From: a bacterium
GTDB lineage: Bacteria > Myxococcota_A > Bradymonadia > Bradymonadales > Bradymonadaceae
Length of the DNA stretch: 64,000 bases
NCBI GenBank assembly: GCA_030427705.1
Contig: JAUIBR010000020.1
Location: forward strand, 1-64,000
Reading direction: 5' to 3'
The translations under genes were made by a program, and so were the position numbers. The first letter of the stretch is position 1. Every line of letters starts with the position of its first letter. Positions 48,490 through 56,873 of the stretch are shown piece by piece. The notes beneath the pieces are model-generated. The model was not told the DNA's origin. It worked only from the letters and a program-made list of their open reading frames with translations, and searched no databases.

Positions 48490-49205
48490 TCGAATCCTCC
48501 ACTTGCTGCCGAACCCGAATAATCAGGCGAATTGGCGAGCCCTGGGCTGGCCAACGTGTTGTCGCGATACTCTTCTGCGATGCCCGCGCTGCCGCGATCC
48601 AACGAGTAGAAGTGCCAGTTGATATCTTGGCCACCACGGTTTTGGAAGATGAGCTGTGCCCGCTCCATCGACCGTGAGGTTACCGTATCGTAACCACCGG
48701 CGAACGGCTCGTGCTCTCGGCTTCCGGCGTCTTCCATCAATTTGCCGTCGCAATCGCGAAGCTCGATATGGAAGTAGGTCTTACCGATCTCCATCTCTGG
48801 CAGAAACGCGTCCGCGATGCCTGCAAACGCGCCATCATCCTTCTTGGCCAACACAAAGTACCCGTTGGGTTCGATCGCGCGGTCAACCTCGGGAACGAGA
48901 TATCCGTCATCGGATTCATATCCGGGGGTGTTGCGCCAAATATTGATGCGCCAATTGGAGATATTGATGGGTCGAGGGTGTCGGTTCCAAAACTCGATGA
49001 AAACATCATCCGCGTCATAGGTCCCGTCATCACGCACACTTCCCGAATGATGAACCTCATTGATCATCATGTTTCCACGCTCGCCGCTGGAGCATTCTCC
49101 GGGCTCGACGTTTCGGTAGAGGGGGGCGCTGTAGGGTACGTCTGGCTCGGAGTTGCATCCAAAGCAAAGGCCCACCAACACTAATGTTGTTGCTCTTGCC
49201 TTCAT
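48486..49205 (-). CDS. lamin-tail domain lipoprotein
   Basis: 239 residues; lipobox GLCFGC, Cys17. A lamin-tail domain occupies about 44-170: MMINEVHHSGSVRDDG, VFIEFWNRHPRPINISNWRI, NGYFVLAKKD, the same pattern as the tail of the PLD protein at 45317. The last 60 residues include SRSMERAQLIFQNRGG, also like the PLD protein (SRNSIVRSMERI), so the two share a longer module. It starts 3 bp after the barrel gene and overlaps the next gene by 4 bp. Confidence 0.8.
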   Translation of the reverse strand: MKARATTLVLVGLCFGCNSEPDVPYSAPLYRNVEPGECSSGERGNMMINEVHHSGSVRDDGTYDADDVFIEFWNRHPRPINISNWRINIWRNTPGYESDDGYLVPEVDRAIEPNGYFVLAKKDDGAFAGIADAFLPEMEIGKTYFHIELRDCDGKLMEDAGSREHEPFAGGYDTVTSRSMERAQLIFQNRGGQDINWHFYSLDRGSAGIAEEYRDNTLASPGLANSPDYSGSAASGGFE

Positions 49206-49208
49206 TTT

Positions 49209-50885
49209 TTAGAACTCAACTACGGTTCCGAGTGATCCAGCGATGAAATTGTCCGTGCCGCCAAGCGAAGTACGGGAGTCGCCTCCGCGACCGACGCTGC
49301 GGTCGACCGTGACTTCATAGAACTCGCCAGGGATGAACATTCCGCCGCGTGCGTAGAAGGTCAGGAATTCCAGTGGCTGATAACGAAGCTCAGCGTCGAT
49401 TTCGAATCCGAGCGTCTTGCCAAATCGGTCCTGCGCGAGCAGGTCAAACTCGGTGTAGCCGTACGGAACTTCAGCCGATGCCGTGGGCGCATCCGCGACG
49501 TCAAAGTTCGTCGAGGACGTGTCTTGGAAGTAGTAGAAATCCAGATTGAGTTGAACCTGGCGGATGATATCGAATCCAAGTCCGCCGTGGATCTGCATCG
49601 TTCCCGAGATACGCTCAATATTGTGAGGTGCATGCGCGATACCGTCGTACCCGACATATGCAGATGGGTGCCAACCGGCAATGCGGTCCGTCGCGAATCC
49701 GCCAATCTGGCGAGCCTTCATCGAGGTGAAACCGTGGTTGAAGCGTGCGCCGTTTTCGCCGGCGTACTCCGCACCGGATGCGTAGTAGAAGTGAACGATC
49801 GCGCGAACACCAAAGTTGGTGTTGAGCTTGAATTCCGGCATTACGCCAACGCCGAATGCGGTTCCGCTGTTTTCGACGTCGAAGAGTCCAACTTGGACTG
49901 CCTCACGGTCAACACCGCCAGACTGCGCGAACTCACCGTAGGTGAGCATGTTGAACTTGCCCGCGTCCAAGCGATAGCCAGCGCGGCCACCAGCCATCCA
50001 CGTGTAGTCGTTGTCGGCTTGGTTTCCGTACGAGAGGACACCGAAGTTACGCGATGAACCCGTACCTTCAGGTCCGGTTGCGCCGATATCGGCGTAGAAG
50101 CCGAATGCACGCAGCTCCAGTCCTTTCACGAGCGTCGTGTTCTCGTAGATAGCACCCAATCGCCAGATATTGCTGTCGCCTTCTGCGCGGATCGTTTCCG
50201 TGCCCGAATCCGTTCCCGACACGAGATTGATGTCATCGGGGCGGAACGAGCTCGCGAAGTAGTCAGCGAGGAGACGAAAGCCGCCAGCCTTGTTGAGCAT
50301 CAGGTCGACGATGGCGCCGTCCACGATGTCGTCGAAGAAGTAATCCTTGTACGCGCCACCGATATTGAATGGCACCCGGCCGACGGTGATTCCGACATAG
50401 CCCATGTCGTTGTTGACCGGAGACCAGTTGAACGCCAATCGATCCACAAACAGCCCAGCAGATTCGCCGCCCGTGCCGCCGTAGAGACCCACGCCGGAGA
50501 CCGCCGCATCAAACGTGAAGTCGTCGATAACGTCGTACTGGAATCCGCCACCAATCCGCGAATACCCAACAACCGTGCGGTCATCCGTGTCGAACACGTC
50601 GATAAAGACGACCGGGTCCGCGGCTTCATAGTCACGAAGATCCGCATTGTTGAAGTTTGCGACTTCGGTCTCGAAGTAAAGGAAAGGTCGGAATGGCGAT
50701 TCTTCGACACCCTCGCCTTTCTCTTTTACAGATTCGGTCGCGACGATCTTTGATTTCTCGCGGGCCTGGTCCTGCAAGCGGGACTGAGCGTGTGCGTCGT
50801 CGGAAAGAAGGGTGAACGAAGCCGTGGAGGCCACAGCCGTGCAAATCAGCGCACGGGACAGGTCTCGATTTAGTGTCGTCGTCAT
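49209..50885 (-). CDS. outer-membrane beta-barrel (porin-like) protein
   Basis: 558 residues: signal peptide to about residue 33 (SDDAHAQ), a short helical segment (SRLQDQAREKSKI), then amphipathic strands with aromatic girdles throughout (FDFYYFQ-like segments, SYGNQADNDYTWMAGG) and a terminal VVEF. Its size suits a 16- to 18-stranded barrel. No specific porin family is recognised. Its place between two OB-fold-like lipoproteins and three LTD/PLD proteins suggests it is the membrane passage or anchor of that set (inference). Confidence 0.75.
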   Translation of the reverse strand: MTTTLNRDLSRALICTAVASTASFTLLSDDAHAQSRLQDQAREKSKIVATESVKEKGEGVEESPFRPFLYFETEVANFNNADLRDYEAADPVVFIDVFDTDDRTVVGYSRIGGGFQYDVIDDFTFDAAVSGVGLYGGTGGESAGLFVDRLAFNWSPVNNDMGYVGITVGRVPFNIGGAYKDYFFDDIVDGAIVDLMLNKAGGFRLLADYFASSFRPDDINLVSGTDSGTETIRAEGDSNIWRLGAIYENTTLVKGLELRAFGFYADIGATGPEGTGSSRNFGVLSYGNQADNDYTWMAGGRAGYRLDAGKFNMLTYGEFAQSGGVDREAVQVGLFDVENSGTAFGVGVMPEFKLNTNFGVRAIVHFYYASGAEYAGENGARFNHGFTSMKARQIGGFATDRIAGWHPSAYVGYDGIAHAPHNIERISGTMQIHGGLGFDIIRQVQLNLDFYYFQDTSSTNFDVADAPTASAEVPYGYTEFDLLAQDRFGKTLGFEIDAELRYQPLEFLTFYARGGMFIPGEFYEVTVDRSVGRGGDSRTSLGGTDNFIAGSLGTVVEF

Positions 50886-50921
50886 GACGGTAAACTCACG
50901 TTTGCGTGGTAGCGTTCGGGG

Positions 50922-52058
50922 CTATTCCTGAAAGATCATTTGGCCCCAACGGGCCACGAGAAACTTGATTCCAAATGCGTTCGCGATGGGGCCTGTAATC
51001 TGGATTACGTCGCCTTCCTTGATGATTCGAGGCTGGCGCTGGCCGATTTCGCGGTCGAGCGAGGCGAGCCAGAATCCTCCGGGTCGCTCACAGATTCCGT
51101 TGGTTGCGCCGGAGAATGCGTACACGCAGTTCCCACTAGCGCAATCATCATTCGAGAGACAGAACTTGGCGCATTCCTCGTCGAGCGTATCGTCGACACG
51201 AACCAAACACATCTCATTGAAGTTTTGATTTGTCGGCAGTCCACCAGGACCAACTTTGCCCGTAAACCGCAAGGTTTTGCCGAAGTCAGTGCCTTCCAAT
51301 GGACGGTCGATTTCTTCGTAGTGAATGGGTTGGCCAAACTCGACGATCTCTTCAGGGTCGTTGAGCAACACAGCCCACTGGTCAAAGTTACGAATCATGC
51401 CACGGACGTTGATGCGAACACGGTCTCCCATCTGGAAATCCGCGATGCGCGAGTCCTTAAGGACCATGATTCCGCCGGAGGCGTCTTCGATGAAGTAAGA
51501 GCCGTAGTAGCGTTCATCCACGCCACAAAACTCGACGGTCTGCAGGTACCGGGGATGGAGGGTCACAACACCCTCGATCACAGCGGGCAGCTCGCTGATG
51601 TACTGAACTTCGGTTCCAAATCCATCGCAATCACCGTTGATCGAATGCCGATCATCGGGCGCAAATCCAAACCAGCGGGTATCGCCGTCGTCTGGATCGG
51701 GTTCTGGCAACGTACAGGTTTCGGGCGTGGTGCTCGAAGACCCGACGCAAACTCCATCACAACTAGGATTTGTCATGGTGTTGCAGGTGATGGACTCCGT
51801 GTCGGCATCCTTGCACTGCCCAGATGAACACGGGTTTACATAGACGCCCGGCACCAAGGCAGCCAATTCGGCGATCGGTGTCGGGCTATCAAATGTGTAT
51901 TCATCTGAGGTGTAGTCGACGACCTCTTGGACATAGGTACTTTCGACCTCGCCATACAGATCGTCCTGCTCGGACTGGGAGAATGGATCATCAGGCGCTC
52001 CGCACCCGAAAGCGCAGAGGAGGAGCGCGTGTATTAGAAGGCTCTTACGCCAATACAT
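50922..52058 (-). CDS. lipoprotein with OB-fold-like domain
   Basis: 378 residues; lipobox LLCAFGC, Cys19. After an acidic N-terminal region and a Cys-rich part (about 70-130), an OB-fold-like domain spans about 165-240: GSYFIEDASGGIMVLKD, MGDRVRINVRGMIRN. A second beta segment (KTLRFTGKVGPGG; CLVRVDD) follows with a Cys-rich insertion, then VIQITGPI near the end. The pattern is like the YhcR/ExeM-type OB domains of exported nucleases. Nucleic-acid or sugar binding is only inferred. Confidence 0.65.
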   Translation of the reverse strand: MYWRKSLLIHALLLCAFGCGAPDDPFSQSEQDDLYGEVESTYVQEVVDYTSDEYTFDSPTPIAELAALVPGVYVNPCSSGQCKDADTESITCNTMTNPSCDGVCVGSSSTTPETCTLPEPDPDDGDTRWFGFAPDDRHSINGDCDGFGTEVQYISELPAVIEGVVTLHPRYLQTVEFCGVDERYYGSYFIEDASGGIMVLKDSRIADFQMGDRVRINVRGMIRNFDQWAVLLNDPEEIVEFGQPIHYEEIDRPLEGTDFGKTLRFTGKVGPGGLPTNQNFNEMCLVRVDDTLDEECAKFCLSNDDCASGNCVYAFSGATNGICERPGGFWLASLDREIGQRQPRIIKEGDVIQITGPIANAFGIKFLVARWGQMIFQE

Positions 52059-52114
52059 CGTTGATTCCGAGACGATGAGAAGCCCGCCCCATCAGGACGG
52101 GCGGGTTAGATCAC

Positions 52115-53092
52115 TTACTGAGGGAAGTTCTCTTGCAACCAATCGAAGTTGGTCTGCTCAACCTGAACAGTTGGGTTGCCGCCAGCGAGTGGTCCAGGGA
52201 ATGCGCTAACTGGTCCCATGAAGGTTACGCAGTCGCCCATTTCAATGAACTCAGATGAGGTACGGAGCGTCGAGGTCGCGCCGGAGCCGCCACCGTGGGT
52301 CAACGTGAAGCAGAAGCTGCTTCCGCCACATGCCGTTCCTGCATCAGTGATCGATCCCCAAACTCGAACGATCTTGTTGAAGTCGTCGATCGTGAGCGTC
52401 GATCCGTTTGCCTCGGTGTATGGAACCGCGTTTCCTTCGCTCGCCACCGTCACACCCTCAACGAGTGCAATCTGAGGGATTCCTGCGAAGTTAAGGACCT
52501 TGGTGACTTTGAAGTCGATCTTCTGACCGACTTTAATGACCGTGTCCTGCGTTGCGTTGTCATCCAATCGGACGCGCATTGCGAGATTTTGGTCTTGAAT
52601 CCAGAACGTCGAGTTTGCGAACGCGTCGAACGTGGTCGAGGTCACGAGTGCTCCCGAAACGTCGATATCGACTACAGCTTCGCCTTCGTTAACGTTCGGA
52701 GTGTTCTCGTCGTCTTCCGTCGCAGGAACCGCTGCAAGGACAGCCGAAAGGTTCGCGTCGAAGTCGAGCGTTCCGTCAACCGTTGGCGCGCCACCATCGT
52801 GCTCACCGTCGTTTCCAACCTGGCCGTAGAACGAATCAATGCGGGTACAAACGAAGTTATTCGCATTGTTTGAGTTGTTCCCGTTGTTCGAGTTGTTGAC
52901 GTTGTTAACGTTGTTGACGTTGTTAACGTTATTCATGTTGTTAACGTTGTTAACGTTGTTGACGTTATTAACGTTGTTAACGTTATTCGCGTTGTTGTCG
53001 TTGTTTCCTTTGCTCGGATCTTCCGAGTCACCGCAACCAAATGCAGTAGCCAACAAAACAGCGGTTACACCAGTAATCAATCGATTCGACAT
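52115..53092 (-). CDS. Asn-rich-linker lipoprotein with OB-fold-like domain
   Basis: 325 residues; lipobox ATAFGC, Cys20. Residues about 30-77 are an Asn-rich repeat, mostly NNV triplets, encoded by 9-bp DNA repeats. The rest is beta-rich with an OB-like pattern (FWIQDQNLAMRVRLDDN; VGQKIDFKVTKVLNF; FNKIVRVWGSIT) and resembles the protein encoded 56 bp downstream. First gene of the secreted cluster; the 53093-53360 gap holds divergent promoters. Confidence 0.7.
   Translation of the reverse strand: MSNRLITGVTAVLLATAFGCGDSEDPSKGNNDNNANNVNNVNNVNNVNNVNNMNNVNNVNNVNNVNNSNNGNNSNNANNFVCTRIDSFYGQVGNDGEHDGGAPTVDGTLDFDANLSAVLAAVPATEDDENTPNVNEGEAVVDIDVSGALVTSTTFDAFANSTFWIQDQNLAMRVRLDDNATQDTVIKVGQKIDFKVTKVLNFAGIPQIALVEGVTVASEGNAVPYTEANGSTLTIDDFNKIVRVWGSITDAGTACGGSSFCFTLTHGGGSGATSTLRTSSEFIEMGDCVTFMGPVSAFPGPLAGGNPTVQVEQTNFDWLQENFPQ
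52859..53008 (-). repeat. 9-bp coding repeat for NNV triplets
   Basis: About 16 near-copies of a 9-bp unit (on the plus strand GTTGTTAAC or GTTGTTGAC) encode the Asn-Asn-Val linker. Copies differ mainly at synonymous third positions and occasionally at the Val codon (Met, Ser, Gly, Ala). Confidence 0.8.
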
Positions 53093-53107
53093 TTAAGTCC
53101 CTCAGGC

Positions 53108-53161
53108 AAAATTGGTCTTGTACCGACCGCCCACCCCACTCCATTGGGGGTGCGCAATTTT
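53108..53161. promoter_or_regulatory. nested inverted repeats in the divergent promoter region
   Basis: AAAATTG (53108-53114) and CAATTTT (53155-53161) enclose an inner hairpin CACCCC/GGGGTG (53132-53152). They lie between the secreted cluster and the protease gene, 16 bp before the start of the minus-strand cluster. They may be an operator or leader structure. Confidence 0.3.
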
Positions 53162-53350
53162 CATTCACTTCCTAGCCTTTTCCGAGGCTGCCGATTGCTA
53201 GCATAACGCCCACCTCCATTCAACAGGTAGCGGGTTACAAATCCGTGAAGTCGACGACGTCATTTCGTCGATTTCGTGCAACCAACCTACTTTGTCCTAC
53301 ATCCTACCACTTTGTATTCAATCCTGTTATGGTTCGCGCCCGAGCGGTTC

Positions 53351-53356
53351 GAGGTG
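53351..53356 (+). promoter_or_regulatory. ribosome binding site deciding the TTG start of the protease gene
   Basis: GAGGTG lies 4 bases before TTG at 53361, which opens a proper lipoprotein leader. The longer frame from TTG at 53292 has no signal-like N-terminus. Confidence 0.55.
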
Positions 53357-53360
53357 TTTT

Positions 53361-55067
53361 TTGAAGTTCACACACACACTAGCAATCTTGATCTTGTGCG
53401 TCGCTTTCGCCGGCATGGCATGCGGTGATTCGCAGTCTGAGTCCCAACGGTCGGGCGATCGCTGGTCCACGGATGAACCCTCCAATAACGAGAACAATGC
53501 CAATGCCGCAGACGCCGGAATGGGCGAAGACGATGGCGTAATTGATCCACCTGTCGTCGACATGAACCCCAGCAACGAATGTCGTAACGATGATGGCTGC
53601 CCGGAAGGGTTTAGCTGCCAGGACGATGGCACTCGCCTTGTGTGTGTAGAGGCGGCGGGTGTCGCTGACGGCGAAGCATGCGGTCAGGACGGCGATTGTG
53701 CAGGCGGAACGTGCGTTGAAGATTGGCCGGACGGATACTGCACCACTGTGGGCTGCACCGACTTCAACGATTGCGCCCGACAAGGCAATGATAACCGATG
53801 CCTCCAGAATTCTCGTGGCGACAATTACTGCGTCCGTATCTGTGAAGAAGATTCGGAGTGCCGTCCTGGCTACTTCTGTCAAGCGCTGACGCGGCGGCAG
53901 GGAGCGTGTTTCCCAGATCCTCGCTCAGCTCTGGATCCGACCGCCGATACCCCATTCGAAGTGCAGTGCATCGACCAATCTGGGCCGATTTCGTTCGAGT
54001 TTGAAGTCGCGGAAGACACCAGCGCTTATATGGTGACGCCGTTCAGTCCCGGGAATCGCTACTTCCGCCCAGATCAGATCAATCTGCCTTCTGGAGCCGT
54101 TGTAGACTTCCAGACCAATCCCAACGGGTTCCAAGCCACCCCTGCCTTTATTTATGGCGGCCTAAATCCAACGGTCATCCCCGCGACACCGCAATTCACC
54201 TCGCAGGTTGAATCAGGACTGCACTCTTACGACCTCTTTGCCGAGGGCGATCAGACGTGTTGGTACATGATTGAAGAGACCGCACCCGGTTCATCGATCG
54301 ATTTGAATCTCTACTTCGTCGACCTCAACGGTCTGAGTGCCGCGACGGCCCCGATGGACGAGGACATGCAGCAAGTCCTGCAGAGCTTTGACGCCATCTA
54401 TCAACCGGCTGGCTACACCATTGGAAAGGTGCGCTATTTCGACGTGGATCCTCAGATCGCCCCACAGTTTGGCGTCTTGCGCGATGAGAACGCAATTTCT
54501 GCACTCGTTGCACTAAGTGAGTCTCCGGGACCGACTAAAGATGATGTGTTGAGTGTGAATGTATTCTTTGTGCGGGCGATCGCTGGAAGCGCGTTGGGCA
54601 TCTCGCTGGGGCTGCCTGGACCGGCCGGATGGCACGGCTCGTCGGGATCGGGTGTGGTCTTCACCGCCCAATATATCGGTGATGAGTCGACACGAGACGG
54701 CTTCGGAAATACGGTTTCTGGCAACGATTTGACCGCTCAAATCATGGCGCATGAAGTGGGTCACTACCTTGGCCTCTTCCACACAAGCGAGCAAACCGGG
54801 CGCAGCCACGACCCGCTAACCGATACGGCAGAGTGCTACAACCTCTCTGGCGACTGCCCTGATATCGGGAACCTGATGTTCCCGTTTGCAGCATCGGTGA
54901 ATGTAACTGTTTCGAATGAACAGGCGTTTGTCATGGGCTCCAACCCATTGACGAAAACGCCGATCGGTGGCGACCCAACGCCAGATCCTGACCCAGATAT
55001 GGGACAGGACATGAATCTGGATATGGGCACCACAACGGATATGGGCACCGACGGAGGTACCCCATGA
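53361..55067 (+). CDS. metzincin-type zinc protease lipoprotein
   Basis: 568 residues; leader with lipobox AGMAC (Cys21). After an Asn/Ser/Asp linker come Cys-rich modules (ECRNDDGCPEGFSCQ; CEEDSECRPGYFCQ) at about residues 70-190, then a beta region, then the catalytic domain. HEVGHYLGLFH at about residue 463 is the full HExxHxxGxxH metzincin zinc site, and NLMFPF further on fits the Met-turn. The C-terminal tail is a DMGQDMNLDMG-type low-complexity segment. It is divergent from the PLD/OB-fold cluster and overlaps the HEAT-repeat gene by 4 bp. Confidence 0.88.
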   Translation: MKFTHTLAILILCVAFAGMACGDSQSESQRSGDRWSTDEPSNNENNANAADAGMGEDDGVIDPPVVDMNPSNECRNDDGCPEGFSCQDDGTRLVCVEAAGVADGEACGQDGDCAGGTCVEDWPDGYCTTVGCTDFNDCARQGNDNRCLQNSRGDNYCVRICEEDSECRPGYFCQALTRRQGACFPDPRSALDPTADTPFEVQCIDQSGPISFEFEVAEDTSAYMVTPFSPGNRYFRPDQINLPSGAVVDFQTNPNGFQATPAFIYGGLNPTVIPATPQFTSQVESGLHSYDLFAEGDQTCWYMIEETAPGSSIDLNLYFVDLNGLSAATAPMDEDMQQVLQSFDAIYQPAGYTIGKVRYFDVDPQIAPQFGVLRDENAISALVALSESPGPTKDDVLSVNVFFVRAIAGSALGISLGLPGPAGWHGSSGSGVVFTAQYIGDESTRDGFGNTVSGNDLTAQIMAHEVGHYLGLFHTSEQTGRSHDPLTDTAECYNLSGDCPDIGNLMFPFAASVNVTVSNEQAFVMGSNPLTKTPIGGDPTPDPDPDMGQDMNLDMGTTTDMGTDGGTP

Positions 55068-55618
55068 AAAGACTCTTTTTACTCGTTGCTCTCCTGGGCT
55101 TGCTTATCGGTTCGATCGCGATCGGACAGGATGTCGGAAATCCATTTGGGATGAGCTCGGAAACCAAAGATGTGCAGCTACTTCTGCGTGGATACCACGG
55201 CGTTCCGGAGCGAGCCGAGTTCGAGGCTGCGTCGCCGAAAGCACGCGATATCTTGAAATCGTTCGCGAATGACCCGCTCGGCGGACTGTTTCGTGAGCGT
55301 GCCATCATTGCACTCGGCCACTGGCCGGACGCGGAAACGCTATGGCTCTACCGTCGGTCACTGAAAGACCCGACCCTGAGCGAAGAAGCCAGACACCTCA
55401 TTCTTCTGCATGGCGCTGAGACGTTTGGAGAGCCGATCATGAATGACGTCTTGCCATTCCTGCAGGATGACGATGTCGCCACTCGCATCACCGCGGTCGC
55501 TGCTCTCTCCAAGATCGGAACAGACGCCGCGTTTGCGCAAATTGACGCGCACGCCAAGGCTGAAACGGACGCTTCGGTCCTCGAAGCAATCGACAATTAT
55601 GGGCGTCGCATTCGCTAG
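55064..55618 (+). CDS. exported HEAT-repeat protein
   Basis: 184 residues: signal peptide to about residue 21 (SIAIGQ), then helical pairs of HEAT type (LFRERAIIALGHWPD; TRITAVAALSKIGTDAAF). It would act in the periplasm as a protein-binding scaffold. Its ATG overlaps the protease stop (ATGA), so a role as partner or inhibitor of the protease is possible but not shown. Confidence 0.75.
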   Translation: MKRLFLLVALLGLLIGSIAIGQDVGNPFGMSSETKDVQLLLRGYHGVPERAEFEAASPKARDILKSFANDPLGGLFRERAIIALGHWPDAETLWLYRRSLKDPTLSEEARHLILLHGAETFGEPIMNDVLPFLQDDDVATRITAVAALSKIGTDAAFAQIDAHAKAETDASVLEAIDNYGRRIR

Positions 55619-55676
55619 TAAGCACCCCATGGCTGTGCTATAGCCGATCGCTCTCATCAACAAATCGAGGACAACG

Positions 55677-55964
55677 ATGAGCGATCGCAAATATCGCACC
55701 GAAGATTTCGATCTCGTCGACCTTTACGTCACGGGAAACCCTGCAGAAGCTCAATTCATCAAGGACATGCTTGATGACAACGACATCGCATCATTTGTGC
55801 GAGACATGGAGATCTCTGCATTTCCGATGAGCGCAGGTGAAGGTGGTGAACACCGGATCGTCGTCGAAGACGACGCGCTCGAAGAGGCTGTAAAGCTTAT
55901 CGAAATGGCGATCGACGATGGCGCGATCACCGATGAAGGAAACTTCCTTCACATCGACGAATAA
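55677..55964 (+). CDS. DUF2007-type small signalling protein
   Basis: 95 residues of the DUF2007 family (putative signal-transducing, GlnB-like fold): VDLYVTGNPAEAQFIKDMLD, then DNDIASFVRDMEI and HRIVVEDDALEEAVKLIE. It has no catalytic motif. The gene is free-standing, 58 bp after the HEAT-repeat gene and 93 bp before ssb. Confidence 0.8.
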   Translation: MSDRKYRTEDFDLVDLYVTGNPAEAQFIKDMLDDNDIASFVRDMEISAFPMSAGEGGEHRIVVEDDALEEAVKLIEMAIDDGAITDEGNFLHIDE

Positions 55965-56057
55965 AAAAAACGGAAACGGTTGGACACCGACGTTCGATAA
56001 GGGCGTCGATGCACATGTTGTGTGTCGCAACACAAACAACCGTAAGAAGGAGATATC

Positions 56058-56492
56058 GTGAGTCTCAATAAAGTTATGCTGATCGGAAACCTCGGCTCGG
56101 ACCCAGTAAAGCGTTACACGCAATCGGGTGCAGCTGTGGTGAATTTCAATATCGCAACGAACGAACGCTGGACGGGCAAAGATGGAAACCGTCAGGAGCG
56201 TACTGAATGGCACAAGATCGTAGTTTGGGGCGCGCAAGCCGAAAACTGCGAGAAGTACTTGTCCAAAGGTCGTTCCGTGTTTGTCGAAGGCCGCCTTCAG
56301 ACCCGTGATTGGGACGACAAGGATGGCAACAAACGTTACACAACCGAGATCGTCGCCAACAACGTCGTGTTCCTTTCGGGACAGGGCGCGGGCGGCGGCC
56401 CCGGCCGTGACGACTACGGGGATCCTGGCCCATCGGCTAGCCCCGAAGCTAACTTCGACCAATCATTCAACGACGACGACATTCCGTTCTAG
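56058..56492 (+). CDS. ssb: single-stranded DNA-binding protein
   Basis: 144 residues. The OB fold has [38 protein letters not shown] and [17 protein letters not shown] Gly-rich linker leads to the acidic tip DDDIPF, which recruits partner proteins in replication and repair. The GTG start is set by AAGGAG 6 bases before it. The next gene starts at the base after the stop. Confidence 0.96.
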   Translation: MSLNKVMLIGNLGSDPVKRYTQSGAAVVNFNIATNERWTGKDGNRQERTEWHKIVVWGAQAENCEKYLSKGRSVFVEGRLQTRDWDDKDGNKRYTTEIVANNVVFLSGQGAGGGPGRDDYGDPGPSASPEANFDQSFNDDDIPF

Positions 56493-56873
56493 TTGGATCC
56501 CTCTTCCCATACGATTGGCTCCTGGACCCTCTCGCGCACAGGCGAAAAAGACGCGCCTGTAGAGGTGTCATTCGACGGAGCCGTAGTCGGGCAAGTCTTA
56601 ATCAAACAGCCGTTGGGTGAATTTTTTGAAGCCCCGGCGGAGGATCTCTTCGCCGGAGCTGACGCTTGCTTGATCAACGAGCCAGTGCACTACCTGATCA
56701 TCGGCGAAGCCACGCTCGGAATCGAGAACCTGACATCGGGCGCGTACACGGTCTCGTGGCACTCGGCGTCAGAAAGCCATAGCCAGGACATGTTTCTAGA
56801 TGGAGGGGATATGGAGTTTGTGCCCCCCGAAGGAGACTGGTCATTGTTGCAGCTTAGCCGCACCAGCCGTTAG
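56493..56873 (+). CDS. hypothetical protein directly after ssb
   Basis: 126 residues, soluble, beta-rich, no known motif (SWTLSRTGEKDAPVEVSF; HYLIIGEATLGIENL). It begins with TTG immediately after the ssb TAG and converges on the stress-protein gene with stops overlapping by 4 bp (TTAG). The start codon is weak and no separate ribosome site is seen, so it may be translated by re-initiation after ssb. Confidence 0.55.
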   Translation: MDPSSHTIGSWTLSRTGEKDAPVEVSFDGAVVGQVLIKQPLGEFFEAPAEDLFAGADACLINEPVHYLIIGEATLGIENLTSGAYTVSWHSASESHSQDMFLDGGDMEFVPPEGDWSLLQLSRTSR

